From assembly GCA_022825065.1 (NCBI GenBank), contig JAJDYR010000013.1:1-64000 (forward strand): 64,000 bases of DNA, written 5' to 3'. Positions 26,059-34,216 of this stretch are shown one piece after another. The stretch is from a bacterium (GTDB lineage Bacteria > UBA8248). Made by a program: the position numbers and the translations under genes. How positions within the stretch are numbered: position 1 is the first letter of the stretch; each line of letters opens with the position of its first letter. The notes beneath the pieces are model-generated. The model was not told the DNA's origin and made no database searches. It saw only the letters and a list, made by a program, of their open reading frames with translations.

Positions 26059-27201
26059 TCAGAGACAAACCAATTCATCCGTACTCGTGTTCAGCGGTTC
26101 ATAGCCACCATCCGTGACCAGATAGGTTTCACCCCAGAAAATCTGGCGGTTGGGTCCCAGGTTGAACATGGGATGCGTCGTCACCACCATTCCGGGTTCA
26201 AGGTCTCCCTCGGATACCGGCGTAATCATGTAATCCGTGAGGTCCAGGCCCGTGAGGTGCACCAGACCGTAGGGCCATACCTCGTAGCCGTGTTTCTCGA
26301 AAACGTCGTTCATCGCCGTGACCATGCCGACCATCGGCTTGCCCGGCCCGAGATGCTCCAGCGAAGCGTCGCGCGCCTCGCGCACCACCTGGTGGGCGTC
26401 GACCAGCCACTTCTCCGCCTCGCCCAATGCCAGAACACGCACTATCTGGTTCCAGTATCCCTTAACGCGCGGGGAGATTTCCAGCAGGACGGCGTCGCCC
26501 TGCTTGATGGGGCGATCCGTCTGGGGAATGACGTAGCCCCAGGGCGCTTCGCCGCCGTTCGCCATGCTTGCCAGGCCCATCATGTTGAAGTTCTCAACTC
26601 CCCCTTCGGGGATGATCACCCGGTCCATCTCGGCGCGCATGTCGAGTTCCGTCACTCCTTCACGTATGAAACCGCAGAGGTGATCCCACACCTTGTCGCC
26701 AAGCCGGGCCGCGTGGCGCGACATTTCGACTTCCTCATCGCTTTGCACGAGGCGCAGCTTCCAGATCAACTCTCCCGCTTCCACCCATTCTTTCGCGCTC
26801 ACCTGATCCACAAGCTGCTGGTGCCAGGCGACGGGGATGATGGCGAGCGAGGAGATACCGATTCTGGAACTTGAGGAGGTGATTTCGTTCAGGTAATTGC
26901 ATGCCTGTTTCGGAACGGGCGTCATGGCCTCACAGCGGGTGTCGGTGATCCATCCGTTTCGCAGGGATTCGATTCGCTGGTTCTCCACCCCCACGAACAG
27001 GACGGGCTCCCCCTCGCGCGGGAAGACCAGCATCTGCTGGCCGGAGAATGAGATGAAATTGCTGACGTAGGCCAGATTGCCCGTGCGCGGCCCCTGGCGG
27101 CCGCTGTTGCCGTAGACGACGAGAACGTCCAGATCCTCGCGCTCCATTTGTTCCCTTAGATTCGCGTGGCGGCGGTCACGCTCTTTGGTCGAAAATCCCA
27201 A
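26059..27201 (-). CDS. M24-fold peptidase-like protein with altered metal site
   Basis: 380 residues, creatinase-like N-domain then pita-bread domain. The positions that normally hold the five metal ligands are unusual: VLLEISPRVKGYWNQIVR has E and N where two Asp are expected. GLVHLTGLD supplies a His. MVVTTHPMF has His instead of the Glu of IEP. GETYLVTD keeps a Glu. It may use a different metal, act as a lyase/hydrolase like other atypical M24 proteins, or be non-catalytic. TTG 27201 has GGAGAGGAAAG upstream. It follows the SDR gene by 27 bases and precedes the binding protein. Confidence 0.82.
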   Translation of the reverse strand: MGFSTKERDRRHANLREQMEREDLDVLVVYGNSGRQGPRTGNLAYVSNFISFSGQQMLVFPREGEPVLFVGVENQRIESLRNGWITDTRCEAMTPVPKQACNYLNEITSSSSRIGISSLAIIPVAWHQQLVDQVSAKEWVEAGELIWKLRLVQSDEEVEMSRHAARLGDKVWDHLCGFIREGVTELDMRAEMDRVIIPEGGVENFNMMGLASMANGGEAPWGYVIPQTDRPIKQGDAVLLEISPRVKGYWNQIVRVLALGEAEKWLVDAHQVVREARDASLEHLGPGKPMVGMVTAMNDVFEKHGYEVWPYGLVHLTGLDLTDYMITPVSEGDLEPGMVVTTHPMFNLGPNRQIFWGETYLVTDGGYEPLNTSTDELVCL

Positions 27202-27228
27202 CTTTCCTCTCCTTCGCGTTGCGTATCG

Positions 27229-27981
27229 TTAAAAGATCACCTTGCCGCCCGAGACGGCCATGTTCACGCCCGTCACGTAAGCGGCCTCATCGCTGCAGAA
27301 AAACACCACGGCGCCCCCGACGTCCTCGGAGCGCCCAAGGCGCTTCATCGGGATGGCGTCGATGTATTCTCTTTGATAATCCTCCGCATGGAGGATGGGC
27401 CGCTCCGTTTCGGTGAGTCCCGGCGAGACCATGTTGACCGTGACGCCGTAGGGGCCCATTTCCACGGCCAGGTTTTGCGAGAAATACAAAAGGGCGGATT
27501 TGACGGCCCCGTAGGAATTCGTGCGTGCGCGCTTCTCGCCCAGGACGGTGGACAAGACGTTGACGATGCGGCCCCGGCCCCGCTCCCGCATACCCGGCAG
27601 CGCCGCCTGGCAGCAATGGAAAGCGCCTTTGAGCATCACCTGAACCTGGGGCTCGTAGTCCTCCTCCCAGCTCATCTCGAGAAAAGCTCTGCCCTTCACC
27701 AGTTGCCTCGCGTTGTTGACGAGGATGTCCACCCCACCCATGTGTTTCTCGCATTCTTCGAACATGCGCTCCACCTCGTCATGCCGGCTCACGTCGGCCT
27801 GTACGCAGAAGGCGCTGCCGCCTCCTTCTTGAATCGCTTTCGCGGTCTCCTGCGCCGCTGCCTCACCTGCGTGGTAGTGCACGGCGACGGTAGCGCCTTC
27901 GCGCGCCAATGCGTGGGCGATGGCTTTGCCAATACCGCGCGTTGCGCCGGTAACGAGCGCGGCGCGTCCTTCGAGTTTCAT
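27229..27981 (-). CDS. Short-chain dehydrogenase/reductase
   Basis: 250 residues, classical SDR. Cofactor motif TGATRGIG, NNAR, catalytic Ser in VLSTVLG, and YGAVK (Tyr-x-x-x-Lys) are seen, with PG at VSPGLTETE. It would oxidise or reduce a hydroxyl/keto group with NAD(P). It is the first gene of the long leftward unit; its promoter at 28093-28121 overlaps a palindrome beside the divergent GntR-type gene. An upstream in-frame TTG (27996) adds five residues; the ATG at 27981 is preferred. Confidence 0.9.
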   Translation of the reverse strand: MKLEGRAALVTGATRGIGKAIAHALAREGATVAVHYHAGEAAAQETAKAIQEGGGSAFCVQADVSRHDEVERMFEECEKHMGGVDILVNNARQLVKGRAFLEMSWEEDYEPQVQVMLKGAFHCCQAALPGMRERGRGRIVNVLSTVLGEKRARTNSYGAVKSALLYFSQNLAVEMGPYGVTVNMVSPGLTETERPILHAEDYQREYIDAIPMKRLGRSEDVGGAVVFFCSDEAAYVTGVNMAVSGGKVIF

Positions 27982-28086
27982 GCGGCACTCATCCAAAGGG
28001 TGAACGAAAAAACATCAATTATTGTAACCAGCGAAAGCAATTCTCGCCTCAAAACCTTAACGAAAATTGTGAATTAAATCTTGAAT

Positions 28087-28110
28087 AATGGTATTATATT
28101 TAATACCATT
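28087..28110. promoter_or_regulatory. Palindromic operator, probable GntR/HutC site
   Basis: AATGGTATTA (28087-28096) and TAATACCATT (28101-28110) are perfect 10-base arms around TATT. GntR-family HutC regulators typically bind GGT...ACC palindromes. It lies between the divergent SDR and GntR genes and covers the -10 of the SDR promoter, so bound regulator would repress transcription. Confidence 0.7.
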
Positions 28111-28121
28111 AAAGATCGCAA
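28093..28121 (-). promoter_or_regulatory. Sigma70-type promoter for the SDR/peptidase/ABC unit
   Basis: On the minus strand TTGCGA (28116-28121), a 17-base spacer and a perfect TATAAT (28093-28098). The region is strongly AT-rich against a GC-rich background. The -10 is inside the palindrome. Expected start near 28086, about 105 bases before the SDR ATG. Confidence 0.65.
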
Positions 28122-28216
28122 GTGTTATTTTCGCGAAGATGCCCGTTTTCAACGAAGTTGCGATATGTGAAACTTGCGCCTTGCTTGAGACTTGAAGCCC
28201 GTCGGTTTACGAGGAT

Positions 28217-28978
28217 GTGGAAAGTGAGGAGAGGATGCGGGAACTGATCGCCGAAAAACCGTTTTCGAACGAATTCATCCCTTACTACTACCAGATCGCG
28301 AATCTCTTGCGCGGCAAAATCGAAAGCGGAGAACTGTTCGCGGGCATGAAGCTCCCCAAGGAATTGGACCTTTCCAAACATTTCGGCGTCAGCCGGGTCA
28401 CCCTGCGGCAAGCCCTCGCCATACTGGAGAAAGAAGGGCTCCTGACGCGCGAGCGCCGCAAGGGCACGTTCGTGAACCACGGGGGCGTGAAATCGAAGAT
28501 GATTCAACTCACCGGCGTCGTCTGGGAGGAAGGCGCGGGCGGGGAGGAGTTGCGGGTCATATCGACGGAAGACGTAGATGCTGCGGCCCGGCTTCAGAAA
28601 TTCTTCGGCCTGGGCGACGGGGAGAAGTTGACCAGGGTTCAGCGCCTGAGGATGGCGGAGGAAACGCCCCTTTGCTACGTGATGAACTATTTGCCCCGAA
28701 AGCTCGCTAAGGATATTCCGCTAGAAGATATCCGCACCCGCAGCATGCTCCACATCCTGAAGAGTCGGCTGAATATCCCGCTGGGCAAGATTCAGCAGAC
28801 GTTCGAGGCGCGCATCGCCGAGAGCGACGTCGCCGACCATCTTTCCATCGGCGTCCTGGCGCCGGTTTTGTACGTGGAAACCTTCGTCTACAGCAAGAGC
28901 GGGGAACCCGTCGAATTCTCTCAGATCTATTACCGCGGAGATCAGCACCGATACAGAGTGGAACTCGTAAGCGAGTAG
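28217..28978 (+). CDS. GntR-family transcriptional regulator, HutC subfamily (UTRA domain)
   Basis: 253 residues. The N-terminal winged helix (about 25-90) has YYQIANLLRGKIESGEL and VSRVTLRQALAILEKEGLL. The C-terminal UTRA ligand domain (about 95-250) ends in EFSQIYYRGDQHRYRVEL. It should repress until it binds a small effector related to the pathway. The divergent SDR-to-ABC unit and the perfect palindrome at 28087-28110 make these the likely targets, together with autoregulation. Start is uncertain: GTG 28217 or ATG 28235. Confidence 0.92.
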   Translation: MESEERMRELIAEKPFSNEFIPYYYQIANLLRGKIESGELFAGMKLPKELDLSKHFGVSRVTLRQALAILEKEGLLTRERRKGTFVNHGGVKSKMIQLTGVVWEEGAGGEELRVISTEDVDAAARLQKFFGLGDGEKLTRVQRLRMAEETPLCYVMNYLPRKLAKDIPLEDIRTRSMLHILKSRLNIPLGKIQQTFEARIAESDVADHLSIGVLAPVLYVETFVYSKSGEPVEFSQIYYRGDQHRYRVELVSE

Positions 28979-29035
28979 TCCCTCGCGTCTCCCGCTTTAC
29001 GCTTTTCCAAATTATCTCTTGATGGGAGGGGCAAG

Positions 29036-29947
29036 ATGCCCGAGAAGAAGAACACGATAAGAACCATCGGTTTCATCGGCCTGGGCCTCATGGGTCAGGC
29101 GTTTTCCAAAAACCTCATCGCAGACGGCCATCGCCTCGTGGGAACCGACGTGCTGGTGGGAGCGAGACAGAAGTTCAAACGCCTGGGGGGAGAGGTCCTG
29201 GAATCGCCCCGCGCAGTGGCAGAAGCCGCTGAAGTGGTATTCATCTCCGTTCCCAACTCGAAGATATCCCTTCAGACCGCACGGGGGAAAGACGGTTATC
29301 TGGCCTGCGCGCCCAAATCCGCTCCAGAAGTCGTTCTCGACACGACGACTTCGGATCCGGAGGATTCGAAAAAACACGCTGGACTTTGCCGGAAGAGGGG
29401 AATTCCCTACCTGGACGCCAGCGTGAGCGGCAACAGCGACTACGTGGCGAATCGCGAGGGCTTGTTTCTTGTGGGCGGGAACAGGAAAGCCTACGACAAA
29501 GTGGCGCCGCTTCTGGAGACGATGCTTTCCGATCAGGTTTACTGCGGGCCGTCTGGTTCCGGGGCCAAGATGAAAGTGGTCGTGAACTACATGACCTCGA
29601 TGGGGCGCTGTGTCATCGCCGAAGGCTTGAGGCTGGGGATGCGCAGCGGATTCGGGAAGGATTTCTTGTTCGACACGCTCAAGAGAAGCCGCGCGGGCGA
29701 CTCGAGCGGGTTCCATGGCCACGGCGGCATCATGGTGCGGGGCCGGTATCGCCGTCCCCGGAGCACCTTGAACGTCATCCGGAAGGACATCGGGCTTGGT
29801 CTCAGACTGGCCAGGAGAAACGGCGCCGTGACGCCCGTAGGCAACGCATGCGCGCCGCTGTACAGGGAAGGCGCGCGCGCAGGCAATGGAGAACTGGACA
29901 GCGCGGCCGTGTATCTCTCCTACCTGGAGCGGGAAAACAAGAAATAG
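29036..29947 (+). CDS. 3-hydroxyisobutyrate dehydrogenase-family NAD(P) oxidoreductase
   Basis: 303 residues. Rossmann motif GFIGLGLMGQAF, substrate-binding DASVSGNSDY, and catalytic Lys in GSGAKMKVVVNY match beta-hydroxyacid dehydrogenases. It would convert a beta-hydroxy acid to a semialdehyde or keto acid, or a tartronate-type reaction. GGGAGGGGCAAG precedes the ATG. It follows the GntR gene by 57 bases on the same strand. Two more family members lie at 32088 and 62302. Confidence 0.88.
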   Translation: MPEKKNTIRTIGFIGLGLMGQAFSKNLIADGHRLVGTDVLVGARQKFKRLGGEVLESPRAVAEAAEVVFISVPNSKISLQTARGKDGYLACAPKSAPEVVLDTTTSDPEDSKKHAGLCRKRGIPYLDASVSGNSDYVANREGLFLVGGNRKAYDKVAPLLETMLSDQVYCGPSGSGAKMKVVVNYMTSMGRCVIAEGLRLGMRSGFGKDFLFDTLKRSRAGDSSGFHGHGGIMVRGRYRRPRSTLNVIRKDIGLGLRLARRNGAVTPVGNACAPLYREGARAGNGELDSAAVYLSYLERENKK

Positions 29948-30019
29948 GACATCTACTGCGCCGTCCTTTTGAATGGATGAGGAAAGGGATGCGCGCAATT
30001 TCAACAATGGGGGTGGCTG

Positions 30020-31030
30020 TTGCCGAGCGAAGCGCACGATTCAGCGGATAGAGAGTCCACGCTCGTCGTGGTGGGCGATATGGAAATCGACCGCCCCGAG
30101 CCCCGGAATACGTTCTCGGAGGTCGCCTCGTATCTGGAAGCGGCCGATCTGCGCTTCGGCGGCCTGGAAGCGTCGATGTCCCACCTGGGCGTCCCGGCCG
30201 GCGGGAAGATCGTGATGCGCCATGACCCGGAGATGATTCAGGGCTATCTCGAGGGCGGCTTCGATGTCCTGGCGTTCGCCAGCAACCATTGCATGGACTA
30301 CGGGGTCGAGCCGTTCGTCGAGACGATGGAACTGCTCGAGCGAAACGGAATCGCGTATTCGGGCGCGGGCCGGAACATCCAGGAAGCGCGGACACCAGAC
30401 GTTATCGAGCGAGGCGGCGTGCGATACGGGTTCTTGTCCTACGTGCTGGAACTCCCCCTGGGCTGGGGCGCAGGCCCTTCAAAGCCGGGCGTTGCGCCCA
30501 TCCGGCAGGATGCGCTCTACGGCCCCCCGTATGTCAACGAAGAAGACTTGGCGGCGATGATTGCCGACGTCGAGCGCACGCGGCCGCGGGTCGATTTCCT
30601 TCTGGCCTCGTTCCACTGGGGCGCGAGCCAGAGCCGCACGCTCACGCTTTCCCAGCAGGCGGCGGCGCACGCGGCGGTCGAGGCGGGGGTGGACGTCGTC
30701 GTCGGCCACCATCCCCACATCGTGCAGGGGGTCGAGGTGTATCGGGGTCGGCCCGTTTTCTACGCGCTCGGCAACTTCGTTCTGGATCACGACCACCCGA
30801 TGTTCCTGCCCACCGCGCGCGAGTCGATCTGCCTGAAGCTGACTTTGAGAGGCGGGGCGCTCAGCCGGGCGGCGATATCACCCGTTTTGATCGAAGCGGA
30901 CGGCAGCCCCCGGATTCTAGGCGAGGAGGAGCCGAAATCAGCGGAGATCCTGGGCACGCTCGCATCGCTCTCCAGGAAGCTGGGGACGCAGATTGAGATC
31001 CTCCGGGGCGAGGGGGTCGTCTCGTTTTGA
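30020..31030 (+). CDS. CapA-like metallophosphatase-fold protein
   Basis: 336 residues. VVVGDMEIDRP, FGGLEASMS, LAFASNHCMDYG, SFHWGAS, VVGHHPHIVQGVE and FYALGNFV are the hallmarks of the PGA_cap (CapA) family related to calcineurin-like phosphoesterases. No membrane anchor is seen, unlike capsule CapA, so a cytosolic hydrolase is plausible. TTG 30020 follows a GGGGTGG stretch. It lies between two dehydrogenase genes on the same strand, suggesting a catabolic rather than capsular context (inference). Confidence 0.8.
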   Translation: MPSEAHDSADRESTLVVVGDMEIDRPEPRNTFSEVASYLEAADLRFGGLEASMSHLGVPAGGKIVMRHDPEMIQGYLEGGFDVLAFASNHCMDYGVEPFVETMELLERNGIAYSGAGRNIQEARTPDVIERGGVRYGFLSYVLELPLGWGAGPSKPGVAPIRQDALYGPPYVNEEDLAAMIADVERTRPRVDFLLASFHWGASQSRTLTLSQQAAAHAAVEAGVDVVVGHHPHIVQGVEVYRGRPVFYALGNFVLDHDHPMFLPTARESICLKLTLRGGALSRAAISPVLIEADGSPRILGEEEPKSAEILGTLASLSRKLGTQIEILRGEGVVSF

Positions 31031-31076
31031 ATACTCGGCATGTCCCTCCATTTGGCCGAAGTGCGGGAAGAACACC

Positions 31077-31820
31077 GTGGACTTGAGTGGAAAAATTTTC
31101 GTCATCACGGGCGCGGCCCGGGGAATCGGGGCGGACGCCGCGCGCAGGTTTTCGGGCATGGGCGCGAAAGTGGCGGCCCTGGACGTGGAAGAAGAGGGCC
31201 TGCGCAGGCTCGAAACCGAAGCGGGTGGCGCCATCCTCGGCGTGTGTGCGGACATCTCGAATGAGAAGGGCGTCGAGGATGCCTTCGACGCGGTGGTAGG
31301 GAAATTCGGCGGCGTGGACGTTCTCATTAACTGCGCCGTCATCCGGGGAAACGGCCCCCTGGCGGAGGTCGAGGAGGCCACGGTCGACTTGGCGCTCGCC
31401 GTGGGCCTCAAGGGGAACATCCTGTGCGCGAAGCGCGCGGCGGCCGAGATGAAAAAGCGCGGCGGCGGCGCCATCGTCAACATGTCGAGTTTTTACGCGC
31501 GCACGCCGGCCAGGGAGCGCGTGGTCTACGTCGCCGTCAAGGGAGGCGTCGAGGGCCTTACGCGCGCGCTGGCCGTCGAACTCGCGGATTCGAACATCCG
31601 CGTGAACGCCATTGCGGCAGGTCCGGTGCTGACGAAGCTCAGGGAATCCCAGGGAGACGGCGATCCCGAAAACTTGGCGGAGCGCTACCGCAAATCCCCC
31701 ATGGGCAGGTTCGGCCGGGTGGATGAGGTGCTCGACGCGATAGAGTATCTGGTGACGCCGCGTTCGTCCTACATGACGGGCCAGGTCCTGGTGCTCGACG
31801 GCGGTTTGACCATCGTGTGA
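31077..31820 (+). CDS. Short-chain dehydrogenase/reductase
   Basis: 247 residues. TGAARGIG, NCAVIRGNG (NNAG variant), catalytic Ser in NMSSFYAR and YVAVKG (Tyr-x-x-x-Lys) are present, with AAGPVLT and a normal C-terminus (MTGQVLVLDGG). GTG 31077 is chosen because GGGAAG is upstream and MDLSGKIFVITG is a standard N-terminus; the longer frame overlaps the CapA-like gene. It ends 16 bases before the 3' end of the convergent tRNA-Sec gene. Confidence 0.88.
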   Translation: MDLSGKIFVITGAARGIGADAARRFSGMGAKVAALDVEEEGLRRLETEAGGAILGVCADISNEKGVEDAFDAVVGKFGGVDVLINCAVIRGNGPLAEVEEATVDLALAVGLKGNILCAKRAAAEMKKRGGGAIVNMSSFYARTPARERVVYVAVKGGVEGLTRALAVELADSNIRVNAIAAGPVLTKLRESQGDGDPENLAERYRKSPMGRFGRVDEVLDAIEYLVTPRSSYMTGQVLVLDGGLTIV

Positions 31821-31836
31821 TGTTTCGGGTTCTAGG

Positions 31837-31933
31837 TGGCGGGAACGCGTGGGAGTCGAACCCACCGACGAAGTGATTAGCCCCGTCCACTGGATTTGAA
31901 GTCCAGGCGGCACACCAGCACCGATGCGCTCCC
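31837..31933 (-). tRNA. selC: tRNA-Sec (anticodon UCA)
   Basis: 97 nt including an encoded CCA. The 8-bp acceptor stem (GGGAGCGC with GCGTTCCC, one G-U pair), the anticodon stem-loop CTGGACTTCAAATCCAG with UCA opposite plus-strand 31897-31899, a long variable arm, and GGTTCGACTCC in the T arm match bacterial selenocysteine tRNA. It inserts selenocysteine at UGA codons with SelB. No selA, selB, selD or selenoprotein is visible in the window. Confidence 0.95.
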
Positions 31934-32087
31934 AACGAGAGAATACAACGGCTGGGGATGGTTCTGAAAGCGCCGTCAACGGGTAAGACGCGCCGTAATA
32001 TCCGAACCGCTCACCGGGGCGCTTGTCCTTAGGATGAGAAAGCCCTAAAAGGGAGCGAAATTCATCGCCATCATAGGAGAGAGAAAG

Positions 32088-32990
32088 ATGTCGCAACGCG
32101 TGGGTATCGTGGGCATGGGGCTGATGGGCCAGGCGTTCATCAAGAACATGCGGGAGACGGGCTTCGAGGTGCAGGGCTTCGACGTGGACCCCGCGCGCAT
32201 GGACGACTTAAGCGAAAAAGGCGGCCACCCCGTCGAGACGCCCGCGGCAGCCGCCAGGGACGTGAATTTCGTGATCACCTCCCTGCCCACCAGCGACGTC
32301 GCGCGGGAGGCCACTTTCGGCCCGGCGGGCATCGCCGAGGGTGCGAAGGAGGGCCTCTACCTTCTCGACACGACGACCTCGCGTCCCGAGGATTCGGTTC
32401 GCCTGGCAGGTGACTTGGCCGGGCGGGGGGTCCGCTTCCTCGATTCCGCCGTGAGCGGGACGAGCACGATGGCCGTGGCGAAGGATCTCGTCGTCATCGC
32501 GGGCGGCGAGGCGGAGGATTTCGACGCCTGCCGCGCCGTTTTCGCGGGCTTCAGCCGGGCGGCCTACCACATGGGGCCGGTGGGCTCGGGCGCGCGGACG
32601 AAGCTCGTCATCAACATGATCCTGGCGGGCAACCGGCTCGCCCTGGCGGAGGGGCTGATGCTCGGTACGAAGGTGGGCCTCGAGATGGACACCCTGCTCG
32701 AAGTGCTGAAGGACGGCGCGTGTTCCTCCAAGACGATGATAGACAAGGGCCCCAAGATGATCCACGCGGATTACTCGAAACAGGGCCAGGTGAAGACCTC
32801 CCTCAAGGATTCGCGCCTCATGCTGGAGCAGGGCCAGCTCCACGGCTCGCCCATGCTGTTCACGAACATCTGGTCGCAGGTCCTGCAGATGGCCTACGAG
32901 CGGGGCTACGCGGAAGAGGACACCGTCGCCTTCTACGAGGTGCTGCGCGAGATGGGGGGCCTGCCGTCGAGGATCGACAATCCCGACTGA
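32088..32990 (+). CDS. 3-hydroxyisobutyrate dehydrogenase-family NAD(P) oxidoreductase
   Basis: 300 residues. GIVGMGLMGQAFI, DSAVSGTST and catalytic Lys in SGARTKLVINM identify a beta-hydroxyacid dehydrogenase. GGAGAGAGAAAG is upstream of the ATG. It is about 150 bases from selC and stands alone. Its stop codon lies in a 24-base sequence that recurs, inverted, at the stop of the DUF523 protein (38150-38173). It is the last conserved-looking gene before the AT-richer island. Confidence 0.88.
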   Translation: MSQRVGIVGMGLMGQAFIKNMRETGFEVQGFDVDPARMDDLSEKGGHPVETPAAAARDVNFVITSLPTSDVAREATFGPAGIAEGAKEGLYLLDTTTSRPEDSVRLAGDLAGRGVRFLDSAVSGTSTMAVAKDLVVIAGGEAEDFDACRAVFAGFSRAAYHMGPVGSGARTKLVINMILAGNRLALAEGLMLGTKVGLEMDTLLEVLKDGACSSKTMIDKGPKMIHADYSKQGQVKTSLKDSRLMLEQGQLHGSPMLFTNIWSQVLQMAYERGYAEEDTVAFYEVLREMGGLPSRIDNPD

Positions 32991-33002
32991 GGAGGGAGGG
33001 AT
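32979..33002 (+). repeat. Gene-end repeat shared with 38150-38173
   Basis: 24 bases starting AATCCCGACTGA that span the stop codon (Asn-Pro-Asp-stop). 20 of 24 positions match the minus-strand copy at 38150-38173, which also encodes Asn-Pro-Asp-stop. The two face each other across the island. Confidence 0.55.
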
Positions 33003-33147
33003 GGCGCCGCACCCAAATGCGGGCAGTTGCGGGGAAATGCGCGGGAGGCGAAAAACTTTTTTTGCCGCTGAATCTGAGTGCGCGGCGCTCATATTTATAT
33101 GATAACTCATTGTATTAAAGCAGGTTAAACGGATAATAATTTTCAGT

Positions 33148-33176
33148 AATTTATCGAAAAACCCCGTGAATTTATC
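33148..33176 (+). repeat. 29-base dispersed repeat, copy 1
   Basis: Identical over 29 bases to 63953-63981; the centre reads CGAAAAACCCCGTGAATT. Both copies are in AT-rich intergenic DNA. Confidence 0.85.
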
Positions 33177-33350
33177 GAATTTTACGGGAAATATCATTAT
33201 TTTCATCCCCATCGTCATTCCTGAATCCATGAGCATGATTTCTCTCCTCGAAACGATTCCCGCACATTATCTGATGACGGCGCGTGGGCGGCGATTCCCG
33301 CTTTCCTTCGCCGCGCGCACGATACCGGAATCCGTTGTTTCAGAGAGTAC

Positions 33351-33458
33351 GGCAATTGCGGGGAAATGCGTGGGGAGGGCTTGGTTGGGGAAAAGTTCCG
33401 TACTCCGACTTTTAGGATGTTTTCGAGAGAAATTGACGTTTTTGAGCTGAAATAAGTG
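33351..33458 (+). repeat. Diverged direct repeat, left of the RloA/RloB pair
   Basis: 108 bases. The first 20 match 35883-35902 at 17 positions (GGCAATTGCGGGGAAATGCG here) and the last 30 match the end of the right copy at 23 positions, with nearly equal overall length. A partial copy of the first 20 bases is at 33021-33050. Confidence 0.6.
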
Positions 33459-33544
33459 AAGGCTAAATCAAAAAACGGAGAAAAATGATTTCCCGCCCGC
33501 TTCCGCTGGTTCATCTTTGGTGGTGAACGTATAGGGGTGTTGCG

Positions 33545-34216
33545 TCATCCCCCCGCGAGCTTTGCGGCTTCGCGAATCGCGCGGGTCAGGCGGCCCACGG
33601 TCGTCGAAGGATTCCCGTATGGATTACCTCCCTGTTCTCGGTTTTCAAGTTGTCTTTCACCCCGTTCTTCGGCATCTTCTACTCGGTCGATCATCTCGTC
33701 GCAGTCGGGCGTTTTCCCGGAGTCTCTGTCATATTCTCGTCGTAGGGTTGCGAGTATCTTCTGCATCTCATGGCGACTTTCTGCCCGGTCGTAATCCTTC
33801 TCGTGCAGAATCAGCCAGAGTTCGAAACACGGGTTGGAGCGGCCGACGTGGACGCCGCCTCGTTCGCAAAGCGCCGCCGCTTCGTCGAAGTTAGGATGTT
33901 CATCTCTATCGAACACGGCCCAGACCTGGTCGCTTTCCTCGAACGACTCCTTTTTTCTCCGACTGCGCCGGTCGAGTCCCAGAGTTCGGGCGCGCTCGAC
34001 GGCTTTTTCCGCGATGGTGTAAGGAACGCCCACGGCGGGGACTATTTCGACGGAGATTAGAGCGCCTCTATAGACGCGGCTGATCGCGCCAAAATAGGCG
34101 GGTTCCGTCCTCTCTCCCTCGCAAAACAGAATGAACCGCCGCTTCGGCTCCCGCCGATGACGGCGACGCCTCAGGTTCGGGGCGGCGCGCTTGTCGGCCC
34201 TAGTTCGACGCGCCAA
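33545..34216 (-). CDS. RloB-like TOPRIM-fold protein (defence-associated)
   Basis: 223 residues from TTG 34216. A basic N-terminus is followed by FILFCEGERTEPAYF (TOPRIM Glu), WAVFDRDEHPNF (DxD motif) and NPCFELWLILH, which define the RloB family. RloB proteins pair with RloA/AAA15 ATPases in abortive-infection systems of the AbiL/PARIS style and are thought to be the effector. It overlaps the end of the ATPase gene by 17 bases, so it is co-translated. Start is uncertain; a GTG at 34261 is also in frame. No ribosome-binding site is clear for either. Confidence 0.85.
   Translation of the reverse strand: MARRTRADKRAAPNLRRRRHRREPKRRFILFCEGERTEPAYFGAISRVYRGALISVEIVPAVGVPYTIAEKAVERARTLGLDRRSRRKKESFEESDQVWAVFDRDEHPNFDEAAALCERGGVHVGRSNPCFELWLILHEKDYDRAESRHEMQKILATLRREYDRDSGKTPDCDEMIDRVEDAEERGERQLENREQGGNPYGNPSTTVGRLTRAIREAAKLAGG

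Larger units (their letters stand above)
32991..33544. other. AT-rich gene-free stretch with repeat remnants
   Basis: 554 bases with no supported gene. It contains the gene-end repeat (to 33002), a partial repeat (33021-33050), one copy of a 29-base dispersed repeat (33148-33176), and the diverged direct repeat 33351-33458. It marks the left side of the defence-like island. Confidence 0.6.

Noticed and set aside
31837-33544. selC as the integration site of the 33-38 kb island
   Set aside because: Islands at tRNA genes insert at the 3' end. Here the 3' end points left (31837) while the island lies to the right, 1.1 kb beyond an intervening HIBADH gene, and no tRNA-end duplication or integrase is seen.
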